From contig CAWJPL010000024.1 of the NCBI GenBank assembly GCA_963844695.1, positions 21,078 to 85,077 of the forward strand: 64,000 nucleotides of DNA, in the 5' to 3' direction. Source of the DNA: RYN-230 sp963844695. GTDB taxonomy: Bacteria; Actinomycetota; Actinomycetes; Streptosporangiales; Streptosporangiaceae. A program made the position numbers and the translations under genes. The notes beneath the pieces are model-generated. The model searched no databases and was not told the origin of the DNA. It worked only from the letters and a program-made list of their open reading frames with translations. Shown piece by piece: positions 8,447 to 16,311 of this stretch. How positions within the stretch are numbered: position 1 is the stretch's first letter; each line of letters starts with the position of its first letter.

Positions 8447-9661
8447 ATGAGAACCGGAGCGACGAGGACGACGGCGGAGACAACGAAGACGGCGGAGACA
8501 ACGAAGACGGCACACGGCGGCAGCCAGGCACCGGCGACGGTGCCCAGGAAGTCGCGGCACAAGCTCGCCGGTGCCGCGTCGCTGGCCGCCGTCCTGATCG
8601 GGGCCGCCGGAGTGGGACTGACGATGGTGAACTTGCAGGGCAGCGCGGCCCGGCACACGCTGGTGGTGGCGTCCATGCCGTACTGGAACATCAGCCACGG
8701 CACCACGGTCGTACTCGGCCACCGGCAGGACGTGACCGAGGCGTCGCCGTGGATGTACGGGCTGACCAACTCCGGGCAGATCGACACGCAGTACCCTCCG
8801 GGGCAGGCCGCGCCGGTCGCGGCCGAGATCCAGCGGCTTCGCGGGGCGGGCCAGCGGATCGTGCCGAGCATCGCGAACATCACCGGCGGGAGATGGTCCT
8901 ACGGGCCGGTGGGCCGGATGCTGCACTCGCCAGAGCTGATGGCGGCGCAGGTGGCCGCCATCGTGGCGCTGGTGCAGCGGGACCAGTACGCCGGGATCGA
9001 CGTGGACTACGAGAACCTGCACCCGGCTGACCGGCAGGCGTTCAGCACCTTCGTCACCCGGCTAGCCCACGCCCTGCACGCTCAGGGCAAGGTGCTGTCG
9101 GTCGCGGTGTTCGCCAAGACCACCAACGCGGGAACGGACCCGCGCAACGTGGCCCAGGACTACGCGGCTATCGGCCGCGCCGCCGACCAGGTCCGGCTGA
9201 TGGGCTACGACTACCACTGGGCAAGTTCCGCGCCCGGGCCGGTGGCCCCGATCAGCTGGGTACGCGCCGTGCTGCGCTACGCCAAGACGCAGATCCCGGC
9301 GAGCAAGATCATTCTCGGCGTACCGCTCTACGGCTACGACTGGGTGGGCCAGCACGGCACCGGCGTCAGCTGGCTCCAGGCCCAGCGGCTGGCCCGGCAG
9401 CACCATGCGGCCGCGCACTACGACCAGGCGAGTCAGGCGCCCTGGTTCAGCTACCGGGACGCGGCCGGTCACGAGCACACCGTGTGGTTCGAGAACGCGG
9501 CGAGTTCCCGGGCCAAGTTCGCCGCGGCCCGGAGCGCCAAGATCGGCGGCATCTATCTGTGGATGTACGGATATGAGGACACCGGCACCTGGTCCGCGCT
9601 GAGCCACGTGCTGCCGACATCCGGCCCGCACGCGCTCAGCACTTCGTCGGCGGTGTCATGA
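8447..9661 (+). CDS. Glycoside hydrolase family 18 protein, membrane-anchored
   Basis: 404 aa. An N-terminal cytoplasmic tail with two copies of the hexapeptide TAETTK (18-bp DNA repeats at 8471-8506) is followed by a transmembrane anchor at about residues 39-60 and an external GH18 barrel. The GH18 motif is YAGIDVDYEN, with the proton-donor Glu near residue 189, and LMGYDYHW follows. It resembles the YaaH/SpoIVD-type GH18 group that acts on GlcNAc-containing polymers. It overlaps the next ORF by ATGA and lies directly before the GT2 synthase, so trimming or release of a GlcNAc-type exopolymer is plausible. The hydrolase fold is sure, the substrate inferred. Confidence 0.88.
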   Translation: MRTGATRTTAETTKTAETTKTAHGGSQAPATVPRKSRHKLAGAASLAAVLIGAAGVGLTMVNLQGSAARHTLVVASMPYWNISHGTTVVLGHRQDVTEASPWMYGLTNSGQIDTQYPPGQAAPVAAEIQRLRGAGQRIVPSIANITGGRWSYGPVGRMLHSPELMAAQVAAIVALVQRDQYAGIDVDYENLHPADRQAFSTFVTRLAHALHAQGKVLSVAVFAKTTNAGTDPRNVAQDYAAIGRAADQVRLMGYDYHWASSAPGPVAPISWVRAVLRYAKTQIPASKIILGVPLYGYDWVGQHGTGVSWLQAQRLARQHHAAAHYDQASQAPWFSYRDAAGHEHTVWFENAASSRAKFAAARSAKIGGIYLWMYGYEDTGTWSALSHVLPTSGPHALSTSSAVS

Positions 9662-9822
9662 TGCCCTGGTGGGTGCTGCTGATCTTCGTACTGGGTGCCA
9701 ACTTCGCGCTTTGGGGGACGGTAGGCCTGGTCCGGCTGGTGGAATCGCTGACCGGCCAGCGCCGGGGGCTGGCTAGCACCGAGTTGGCTAGCACCGAGTT
9801 GGCTAGCACCGGAGTTGGCTAG
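9658..9822 (+). CDS. 54-aa membrane ORF, probable N-terminal part of the GT2 synthase
   Basis: ATG at 9658 overlaps the GH18 stop as ATGA. One hydrophobic helix (residues 3-27, beginning MMPWWVLLIFVLG) is followed by LVESLTGQRRG and a LASTE repeat tail, ending at TAG 9820-9822. The third DNA repeat copy carries one extra G (9811/9812). Without it, this ORF continues in frame straight into the GT2 protein, giving a 487-aa synthase with the N-terminal membrane helix expected of PgaC/IcaA-like enzymes. It is therefore either a real separate micro-protein or the front of a frameshifted gene. Confidence 0.6.
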   Translation: MMPWWVLLIFVLGANFALWGTVGLVRLVESLTGQRRGLASTELASTELASTGVG

Positions 9823-9825
9823 CAC
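9771..9825 (+). repeat. 15-bp tandem repeat with one 16-bp copy
   Basis: GGCTAGCACCGAGTT occurs at 9771-9785 and 9786-9800. A third copy at 9801-9816 has an extra G, and a partial copy follows. In frame it encodes LASTE units. The odd-length copy causes the frame change between the small ORF and the GT2 gene. Confidence 0.85.
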
Positions 9826-9844
9826 GGGGAAGGGGGGAACGGTG

Positions 9845-11119
9845 ATGGCCGTCACGGTGGACGCTGACCCGGCCGGCCCCGCGCTGCCCGTTTCCCGGGC
9901 GGCCGCTGCGCCACTGACCACCCGCGACGTGGCGGTGCTCATCCCGGCGCACAACGAGGCCCTGGTCCTCGAGGAGAGCCTGCGGTCCATCATGGCCCTG
10001 GTCCCCCGGGACAACGTCCACGTGGTGTCCGACGGATCCACCGACGCCACGGTCGAGATCGCCCGGCGCTCCGGCGCGCGGGTGATCGAGACCCAGGAGA
10101 ACGTGGGCAAGGCCGGGGCGCTCGAGGAGGCTATCGGCCGGTTCGGCCTGATCAGCCGGTTCCCCGTGGTGATGCTGCTCGACGCCGACACCCGGGTCGG
10201 GCCCGGCTACTTCGTCGCCGCGCTGCCCATCTTCGCCAATCCGCAGGTGGTGGCCGTGGCTGGCTGCGTGCGGACCGGGCAGGACCGGAGGCTGACGCTG
10301 GGCGGCAAGGTGCTGGTCGGACACCGCACCCGGATCTACTGCATCGGCCAGCGAGCGCTGAAGTTCGGCCAGACCTGGCTGCGCGTCAACGCCACGCCCA
10401 TCGTGCCCGGCTTCGCCAGCCTCTACCGCACCGAGGTCCTGCCGCACATCGAGATGAACCCGCCCGGGCTGGTGATCGAAGACTTCAACATGACGTTCGA
10501 GGTGTACCAGAAGGGCCTGGGCAAGGTCGGCTTCTCGCTGCACGCGGTGGCGATCACGCAGGATCCGGACAATCTCCGCGACTACGTGAACCAGACCAAG
10601 CGGTGGGCGATCGGGCTGTGGCAGACGGTGCGGCGCCATCCGCCCCAGGCCAACCTGTTCACCGGCATGGTCACCTTGCTGCTGATCGAGCTGATCACGT
10701 CGAGCCTGCTGTTCTTCCTGCTCCCGCTGGCGCTGATCGTGCTCGCGGTGCCCGAACTGGCCGGGGGCGCGCTGGCCTGGCCCGGCTTCGGCGAGGTGTA
10801 CGCGGTGGTCGCGGCCCATCTGACGCTCACCGCGGTACTGTTCGGCGTGGTGCTGCCCGACTACCTGCTCACCTGCGTGGTGGCGGTGCTCGAGCGCCAG
10901 CCACGGCTACTGCTGCTCGGCGTGTTCTTCCCGTTCATGCGGATGCTGGACGCCTATATCGGCCTGTACGCGATCCCGGCCGCGTGGCTGTCCCGGTCCA
11001 GCGGCCGGTGGAAGAGCCCGGCCCGGCGCGCGGTGGGCCCGGTCAGGGACGAGAGTGCCCTGCGTCCTGATCCGCACTCCCCGGCTCGCGTGGCGGAGGC
11101 GAGTCATGTATCTGGGTGA
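9845..11119 (+). CDS. Processive glycosyltransferase family 2 (poly-GlcNAc synthase-like)
   Basis: Membrane GT2 that polymerises a sugar from its UDP donor. 424 aa from the ATG at 9845 (GTG at 9842 is an alternative). Seen: PAHNEA, DGSTDAT near residue 63, LDADTRVG near 111, IEDFNMTFE near 212 and QTKRW (the QxxRW signature) near 249, then two or three C-terminal membrane helices. It lacks the N-terminal helix usual for PgaC/IcaA/HasA relatives; that helix is supplied by the 54-aa ORF just upstream. It overlaps the next gene by 14 bp. The polymer is probably a hexosamine polymer, given the GH18 and deacetylase partners, but this is inference. Confidence 0.88.
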   Translation: MAVTVDADPAGPALPVSRAAAAPLTTRDVAVLIPAHNEALVLEESLRSIMALVPRDNVHVVSDGSTDATVEIARRSGARVIETQENVGKAGALEEAIGRFGLISRFPVVMLLDADTRVGPGYFVAALPIFANPQVVAVAGCVRTGQDRRLTLGGKVLVGHRTRIYCIGQRALKFGQTWLRVNATPIVPGFASLYRTEVLPHIEMNPPGLVIEDFNMTFEVYQKGLGKVGFSLHAVAITQDPDNLRDYVNQTKRWAIGLWQTVRRHPPQANLFTGMVTLLLIELITSSLLFFLLPLALIVLAVPELAGGALAWPGFGEVYAVVAAHLTLTAVLFGVVLPDYLLTCVVAVLERQPRLLLLGVFFPFMRMLDAYIGLYAIPAAWLSRSSGRWKSPARRAVGPVRDESALRPDPHSPARVAEASHVSG

Positions 11120-11825
11120 GGACCGGCCGACCGTGACGGTGCACAGCGAGGTCGTGGACCCGGTACGGATACTGCTGGTCGATGACCATCTGATGGTCAC
11201 CGAGGCGCTGGCTTCACGGCTGTCCGCGGCGATGGACCTGTGGGTGGCGGGACGATGCACGGTCACCGACCCCAACCTGCTCGAGATCGTCCGCGGGCTG
11301 CGCCCCGACGTGATCACGATCGAGGTCGAGCCGCTCGGCTCGTCGGTCGGAGAGGTGCTGAAGGGCCTGGTGGCGGCCCGGCCCGAGGCCCGGGTGGTCG
11401 TGCTGAGCGCGGATCACGACATCGCGCACGGGGTGGAGGCGGCCCGGGCCGGCGTCTGCGCCTGGGTGGCCAAGGAGCAGGGCGCCGCCGAGCTGGAGAC
11501 CGTGATCCGCGGCGTGTGCCAGGGCTATTCCTGGTTCCCCCCGGACATGCTCGGCGCGATCCTCAGCGAACTGCGCGCCGACGTCAGCCGGGCCCGCGAG
11601 CACGAGGATGTGCTGGAGATGCTCAGCCCCCGGGAGCGGGACGTCCTGCTCGCCATGATGGACGGCAAGCGGGGCCGCCAGATCGCCCAGGATCTGCTGA
11701 TCTCCACCGACACGGTGCGGACGCACACCCGGAACATCTTCGCGAAGCTGGACGTGCACAGCCGCCTGGAAGCGGTACGCGTGGCCCGGGCCGCGGGCCT
11801 GCGGGCACCCGACCAGGGGAAATAA
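11106..11825 (+). CDS. NarL/LuxR-family response regulator with Glu at the phosphoacceptor site
   Basis: 239-aa DNA-binding regulator. The receiver domain spans about residues 19-130 with LLVDDH at its start and the conserved Lys in WVAKEQ, followed by a LuxR helix-turn-helix (LSPRERDVLLAMMDG ... HTRNIFAKLDVHSR) at about 168-232. Where NarL receivers have the phosphorylated Asp (PDVVLMDLRMP), this protein reads PDVITIEVEP, so Asp is replaced by Glu, a phosphomimetic residue. It may be active without phosphorylation. ATG at 11106 is chosen because GGAGG lies 6 bases upstream. Position inside the locus suggests it controls polysaccharide genes. Confidence 0.87.
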   Translation: MYLGEDRPTVTVHSEVVDPVRILLVDDHLMVTEALASRLSAAMDLWVAGRCTVTDPNLLEIVRGLRPDVITIEVEPLGSSVGEVLKGLVAARPEARVVVLSADHDIAHGVEAARAGVCAWVAKEQGAAELETVIRGVCQGYSWFPPDMLGAILSELRADVSRAREHEDVLEMLSPRERDVLLAMMDGKRGRQIAQDLLISTDTVRTHTRNIFAKLDVHSRLEAVRVARAAGLRAPDQGK

Positions 11826-11862
11826 GCCACGCAGTGACAAGCTGTCACCCGGGGTGAGGTTC

Positions 11863-13033
11863 ATGGGGGACGCGGCGGTCCGGGTGGCCACGGTCATCAC
11901 CCGGCTGGAGGGCGGTGCGGGACAGCACGCGCTGCGCGGGGCGCTCATCATGGACCCGGCCGCCTATCAGATGACGATCATCACCGGAAGCGGGGATCCG
12001 CTGCTCCTCGAGCGGGCCGCCGCGGGCGGGCTGGAAGTCCTGATCGAGCCTGCGCTGCGGGCGCCTATCGCGCCCGGCAGCGACCTGCGGGCCCTGGCCC
12101 GGCTCCGGAGACTGTTCGGCCGCCGGGATTTCGACGTCGTGCACACGCATACGGCCAAGGCCGGGGTGGTCGGGCGCCTGGCCGCGCACCGGAGCCGGCG
12201 TGCCCCGCCTGGTGCACACCTACCACGGGTTTCCCTTCCACGAGTTCCAGGCCGCCCCCCGGCGCCGGACGTACGTGCAGGTCGAGCGCTGGCTGGGCCA
12301 GATCACCGACCTGGCGCTGTGCGTGGGCACCGGGGTGGCGGTCGAGGCGGTGCGCCGTCAGCTGGTCGCACCCGAGCGAATCCGGACAATCGGGGTGGTA
12401 GCGGACGGCCCGGTGGCGGACGGCCCGGTGGCGGACGTGGACGCCCGGGCCCGGGCCCGGGCCGCGCTCGGCCTGCCCGGCGACGCGACCGTCGTCGGCA
12501 CGGTCGGGCGGCTGACCTACCAGAAGGCCCCGGAGGACTTCCTGGCCGCGCTGCAGGCGCTGGACCGGCCCGGCGTGACCGGGGTCTGGGTGGGCGACGG
12601 GGAACTGGCCGGCCAGATCGCCGCCCAGGCCCGCGAGATCCCCTCGATCCGGGTCCTGCTGACCGGCCAGCGGGTCAACGTCCCGGAACTGCTGCCGGCG
12701 TTCGACGTGTTCGTGCTCTCCAGCCGGTATGAGGGCCTGCCCACGGCGGTGGTCGAGGCGATGATGTGCGGTATCCCGGTGGTGGCGACGGCGGTGAACT
12801 CGGTGGGCGACGTGGTGGTGCCGGGCGAGACCGGCCTGCTGGTTCCGCCGGGCCACCCGGCGCTGATGGCGGACGCCATCGGGTTCCTCCTGGACTCGCC
12901 CCAGGCCGCGGCGCGGATGGCCGCGGCGGCCCAGGCCCGGCTCGGCCAGCGGTTCGGCGAGCCGGCGCTGCGCCAGGCGCTGATCGCGGCGTACCGCGGC
13001 GAAGGTGCCGTGACCTGGCCAAGGCATGGTTAA
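11863..13033 (+). pseudogene. Glycosyltransferase family 4, broken by a +1 frameshift
   Basis: The first half (11863-12192) reads as a GT4 N-terminus with VATVITRLEGGAGQH and VVHTHTAKAGVVGRLAAHR. It then runs into nonsense, while the next frame carries on perfectly from 12194: AGVPRLVHTYHGF, VGTVGRLTYQKAPEDF, and the GT4 signature SSRYEGLPTAVVEAMMCGIPVV. Removing one base (A12193) restores about 390 aa. The start could be GTG 11854 or ATG 11863. A 15-bp duplication (12401-12430) adds VADGP units. Either a sequencing insertion or a recent inactivation; the reading frame downstream is otherwise intact, which favours the first. Confidence 0.82.
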
Positions 13034-13177
13034 CTGTGCGTAATAGCTCATCCGGTGACTAGTCCGTGCCGGAGGGTAAGCGTAAGGATGGGGAGGGCAC
13101 GCGGGGTAACGCCCGGCTCGGCCGCCCGGGGGGGCGGTGCGGGGAGCGCAGGGGGACAAAAGGTCGGGGGGGAACAC

Positions 13178-13873
13178 GTGGAGCCGTCGTTGGACCGGCG
13201 ACGGGGCCGGGGGCGCAGGCGGTCAGACGTCGAGGAGCCGCTAGCCGTGCGCGGCCTGCTGCATGATCTTGGCCATCAGATGACCACGCTGTCATATCTG
13301 GTCGAGGCCGTGCGCGGGGACGCGGACCTGCCCGGGGATGCGGGCAACCGGCTCGATTTGCTGTCGCTGGAGATGTCCCGGCTGCTGGACATCATCGCCG
13401 AGGAGATCCCCGCCCGGGCCGGGGTGCCGGCCTCGGCCCAGGTCGAGTTGCGTTCGCTGGCCGGCCAGGTGACCCAGCTGGCCCGGATCGCGCACGAGAC
13501 CGAGGTGATCCTGGAGCCTGGGCCCGAGGTGACCGTCGAGGCCAGCCCGGCCCTGCTGTGGCGGGTGCTGACCAACGTGGTGGACAACGCGGCCCGGGCC
13601 GCGGGAGCGTACGGCCGGGTCGGGGTCACCGTCTCGGCCCGGGGTGAGCAGGCCCTGCTCGACGTGATCGATGACGGCCCGGGCTTCGGCCAGGGCCCGC
13701 CCGGCGCGGCGTCGCTGGGGCTCGGCGTGGTGACCACGCTGCTCGAGTCGTGCGGCGGGGTGCTGGAGATCCGCGCGCCCGCGTCGGGCGGCGCGCACGT
13801 CCGGATCGTGGTGCCGGTGCGGCCCCTCCCGGCCGGTCCAGCCCCCGGCGGGAACCGTCAGGCAGTCCCGTGA
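13178..13873 (+). CDS. Soluble histidine-kinase-like protein (HATPase_c)
   Basis: 231 aa, without membrane segments or a recognisable sensor domain. Seen: a dimerisation/His region LLHDLGHQMTTLS near residues 26-38, N box NVVDNAARAA near 132, G1 box DDGPGFG near 164 and a G2-like LGLGVV near 180. The GTG at 13178 has a GGGGGGGA ribosome-binding stretch; upstream in-frame codons are possible but the region looks non-coding. The stop overlaps the next GTG (GTGA), pairing it with the response regulator. Because it is soluble, its input probably comes from another protein. Confidence 0.82.
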   Translation: MEPSLDRRRGRGRRRSDVEEPLAVRGLLHDLGHQMTTLSYLVEAVRGDADLPGDAGNRLDLLSLEMSRLLDIIAEEIPARAGVPASAQVELRSLAGQVTQLARIAHETEVILEPGPEVTVEASPALLWRVLTNVVDNAARAAGAYGRVGVTVSARGEQALLDVIDDGPGFGQGPPGAASLGLGVVTTLLESCGGVLEIRAPASGGAHVRIVVPVRPLPAGPAPGGNRQAVP

Positions 13874-14658
13874 CCGGGCTCGTGATCGGGGATGACCACA
13901 GCGTCTTCCTGGACGCCATGTCCGCCGTCCTGGTGCAGCGGGGCTACCAGGTCACCGTGGCCCGCAGCGTCCCGGAGACGATCGAGACCGTCCGCCGGAC
14001 CCAGCCGGACGTGTGCCTGATCGACCGGAACTTCGGCGGCGACGACGGGATCACGGCCATCAGCCCGATGCTCGCCGTCAGCAGCCAGACCAAGGTGCTG
14101 GTGCTCAGTGCGGACCCGGACACCGACGGGATCCGCCGGGCCCTGCACGCCGGGGCCTCCGGCTACCTGCACAAGACCCGGGGGGTGTCCGCGCTGACGC
14201 GGGCCATCGACCGGGTGCAACGCGGTGAGGTGGTCGTGGACGTGCCGAAGCCCGCCCCGTCCCGGCCGCCGGGCCGGCAGGACCATGCGCACCGGCTCGC
14301 CGGGTTCCTCACCGGGCGGGAGCGTGAATGCCTCCTGCTGCTGGTGGAAGGCCTCGACACGGCCGGGATCGCCACCAAGCTGGGGGTCTCGGCGGCCACG
14401 GTACGCACTCACGTCCAGTCGCTGATGACCAAGCTCGGCGTGCACTCCCGGCTGGAAGCCGCGTCGTACGCGGTCCGCTACGGGCTCCTGGACGACGAGG
14501 AGAGCCACTTCCGGTCGACCGGTACCGGGTTAGCCCGCGCCCGGCGCCGCCGCACCACCCGCGCCGCGGTCGCCAGGCCGGCCGCGGCTACGACGGCGAG
14601 CAGGGTCAGGTCCGCGATCCGCCGGGCCATGTCGGGCGGGGTCGTGGCGAGGCTGTAG
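13870..14658 (+). CDS. NarL/LuxR-family response regulator
   Basis: 262 aa. The receiver has GDDHS, phosphoacceptor Asp in CLIDRNFGG near residue 51 and Lys in YLHKTRG; a LuxR helix-turn-helix (LTGRERECLLLLVEG ... HVQSLMTKLGVHSR) follows. GTG at 13870 overlaps the kinase stop, so the two form a coupled two-component pair. The normal family end is near LLDDEE (about 14500). The last 50 residues are Arg/Ala-rich and lie antisense to the end of the convergent deacetylase, so they may be read-through or the result of a small indel. Confidence 0.87.
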   Translation: MTGLVIGDDHSVFLDAMSAVLVQRGYQVTVARSVPETIETVRRTQPDVCLIDRNFGGDDGITAISPMLAVSSQTKVLVLSADPDTDGIRRALHAGASGYLHKTRGVSALTRAIDRVQRGEVVVDVPKPAPSRPPGRQDHAHRLAGFLTGRERECLLLLVEGLDTAGIATKLGVSAATVRTHVQSLMTKLGVHSRLEAASYAVRYGLLDDEESHFRSTGTGLARARRRRTTRAAVARPAAATTASRVRSAIRRAMSGGVVARL

Positions 14659-16082
14659 GAGTCCGTGGTCAGCGAGCCGTTGGAGAACAGCGCCAGGCCG
14701 AAGCTCAGGCCGGTGGCGCCCGCCGGCACGGGCGGCGTCGCCCACTGGGCGTGCGCCCACCGCGGGCTGGCCGGGAAGTACGGGCTCGACGTCCAGTACG
14801 ACCACCGCCCCGACCAGGTCCGGTAGTACACCGAGTACTGGGTCTGGGCCGTGGACTGGTACCACGTGCCCAGCGTGACCGACCGGCCCGGCCGGACTGG
14901 CAGCGAGCATTGCCCCAGGTCGAACTGGGGCAGCAGCTTGGCGTCCCCGCTGTGATAGCCGGTCACGGTCAGCCGCTGCGCCCAGTGCTGCCCGTGGCTG
15001 TCGGTGGTGCGCTGCCAGCGGGCGGTGTTACGGCCGTAGCCACCCTCCATCCAGCACCGGGGGGTCGTGGCGGGGGCGGCGGACGTGGTCTCCAGCGAGG
15101 CGCTCACCGCCCCCGAGGCGGCGACCGACTCCAGCGACGGGTTGACGATCGCGTGCGGCGCGGCCTGCGCGGCGTGCGGAGTGGGGCGCACCGGACCGCC
15201 GATCACCTGGCCCACGGTCCGGACCGCCGTGCCCAGCCGCTGTCGCTGGGCGAGCCAGCGGGCGAAGTCGTCCAGCGTCGTGGCGCGCACGGCCAGGCCG
15301 CCGCAGCGGCTCCCCGCGCACACGTGGTGAAAGACCAGGGGCAGCCAGCCGCCGTGGCCCTCAGCTGCGATGACCGTGCGCTGGAGGTCGCGCAGGGTCC
15401 ACGAGCTGTCCACCTCCCCGGCCGTGCGGAGCTGCCAGGGATGGCGCGGCGGGATGCTCTCCGCCGCGGCGCAGCCGGGGCAGCCCGGTGCGCGCAGTCC
15501 CACGACGCCGCGCCCGCTGGTGTAGCCACAGTCCGCGACGATGGCCTCGGTCCGCGGGCTGGCGGCCCCGCCCGGGTAGGCGAACGAGATCGCCCGGTAT
15601 CCCCACCGGGCCAGGATCGAGCGGCTCTCGCAGACCTGCCGCCGGGCTTCGGCCGTGGACAGGGCGGTCAGCCGGAGGTGGGACACGGTGTGCCCGCCGA
15701 TCTCGTTCCCGTCCGCGGCCAGCTGGCGCAGGTCGGGGAGGGTCACGTAGCCCGGCGTCCCGACCGCGCCAGTGATGATGTAGAAGGTCGCGGGCAGCCG
15801 GTAGCGGTGCAGTACCTGGGCCGCGGCCATCTGGTCGGCGTCCCCGTCGTCGAACGTCAGGCTCACCACGGTGCGGGGGGTGGGGCCGCCGCCGCCCTGG
15901 GCTGGCCCGGTCAAGCCGTCGGCGGGGGAGGCGCTCGCGCCCAGGGCGGGGACCGCCGCGAGCAGGAGGAGGGATACCGCGGCCAGGCTTACGGCCAGCA
16001 GGCGGGGCAGCCCACTGCTCCGTAGCCTGCCCAGCCGTGGGCCACTGCCCGGCCACCGGCGTATCCCCCGTGCCTGCCGCAA
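14478..16082 (-). CDS. Secreted, membrane-anchored polysaccharide deacetylase with C-terminal beta domain
   Basis: 534 aa. An N-terminal signal (about residues 21-49) precedes a NodB domain with LTFDDGDADQ near 75, GGHTVSHLRL near 131 and FAYPGG. A region of about 160 residues rich in Trp and Tyr (WYQSTAQTQYSVYYRTWSG) looks like a carbohydrate-binding beta sandwich. A final transmembrane helix (LTLLAVVAAAGLATAARVV) is followed by an Arg-rich tail. So it is anchored outside the cell at its C-terminus. TTG at 16082 is preceded by GAGGGGGA. It converges with the two-component pair and overlaps the regulator's tail by 181 bp. It probably deacetylates the polymer made by the neighbouring locus. 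Confidence 0.87.
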   Translation of the reverse strand: MRQARGIRRWPGSGPRLGRLRSSGLPRLLAVSLAAVSLLLLAAVPALGASASPADGLTGPAQGGGGPTPRTVVSLTFDDGDADQMAAAQVLHRYRLPATFYIITGAVGTPGYVTLPDLRQLAADGNEIGGHTVSHLRLTALSTAEARRQVCESRSILARWGYRAISFAYPGGAASPRTEAIVADCGYTSGRGVVGLRAPGCPGCAAAESIPPRHPWQLRTAGEVDSSWTLRDLQRTVIAAEGHGGWLPLVFHHVCAGSRCGGLAVRATTLDDFARWLAQRQRLGTAVRTVGQVIGGPVRPTPHAAQAAPHAIVNPSLESVAASGAVSASLETTSAAPATTPRCWMEGGYGRNTARWQRTTDSHGQHWAQRLTVTGYHSGDAKLLPQFDLGQCSLPVRPGRSVTLGTWYQSTAQTQYSVYYRTWSGRWSYWTSSPYFPASPRWAHAQWATPPVPAGATGLSFGLALFSNGSLTTDSYSLATTPPDMARRIADLTLLAVVAAAGLATAARVVRRRRARANPVPVDRKWLSSSSRSP

Positions 16083-16311
16083 CGCGTCCCCCTCGGGAGA
16101 TGCCCTGTGTCCCCCCGCCTTCGACCTACGACCACACTAGGCAGGCCGGCTGGCGATCCTGCCCCCCGTCCGGGTGAGCCCGGCTACCTCATCCGCGGAA
16201 ACGTTCGCCGGGACCAGCGGCGCCGCCGCCCGGGCCGGCCTGACGCCTCCGGGGCCCTCGTCACCATGGCAGGGACGTGGTTGACTCACGGGCAGGAGGG
16301 GGTGCAGCCTC

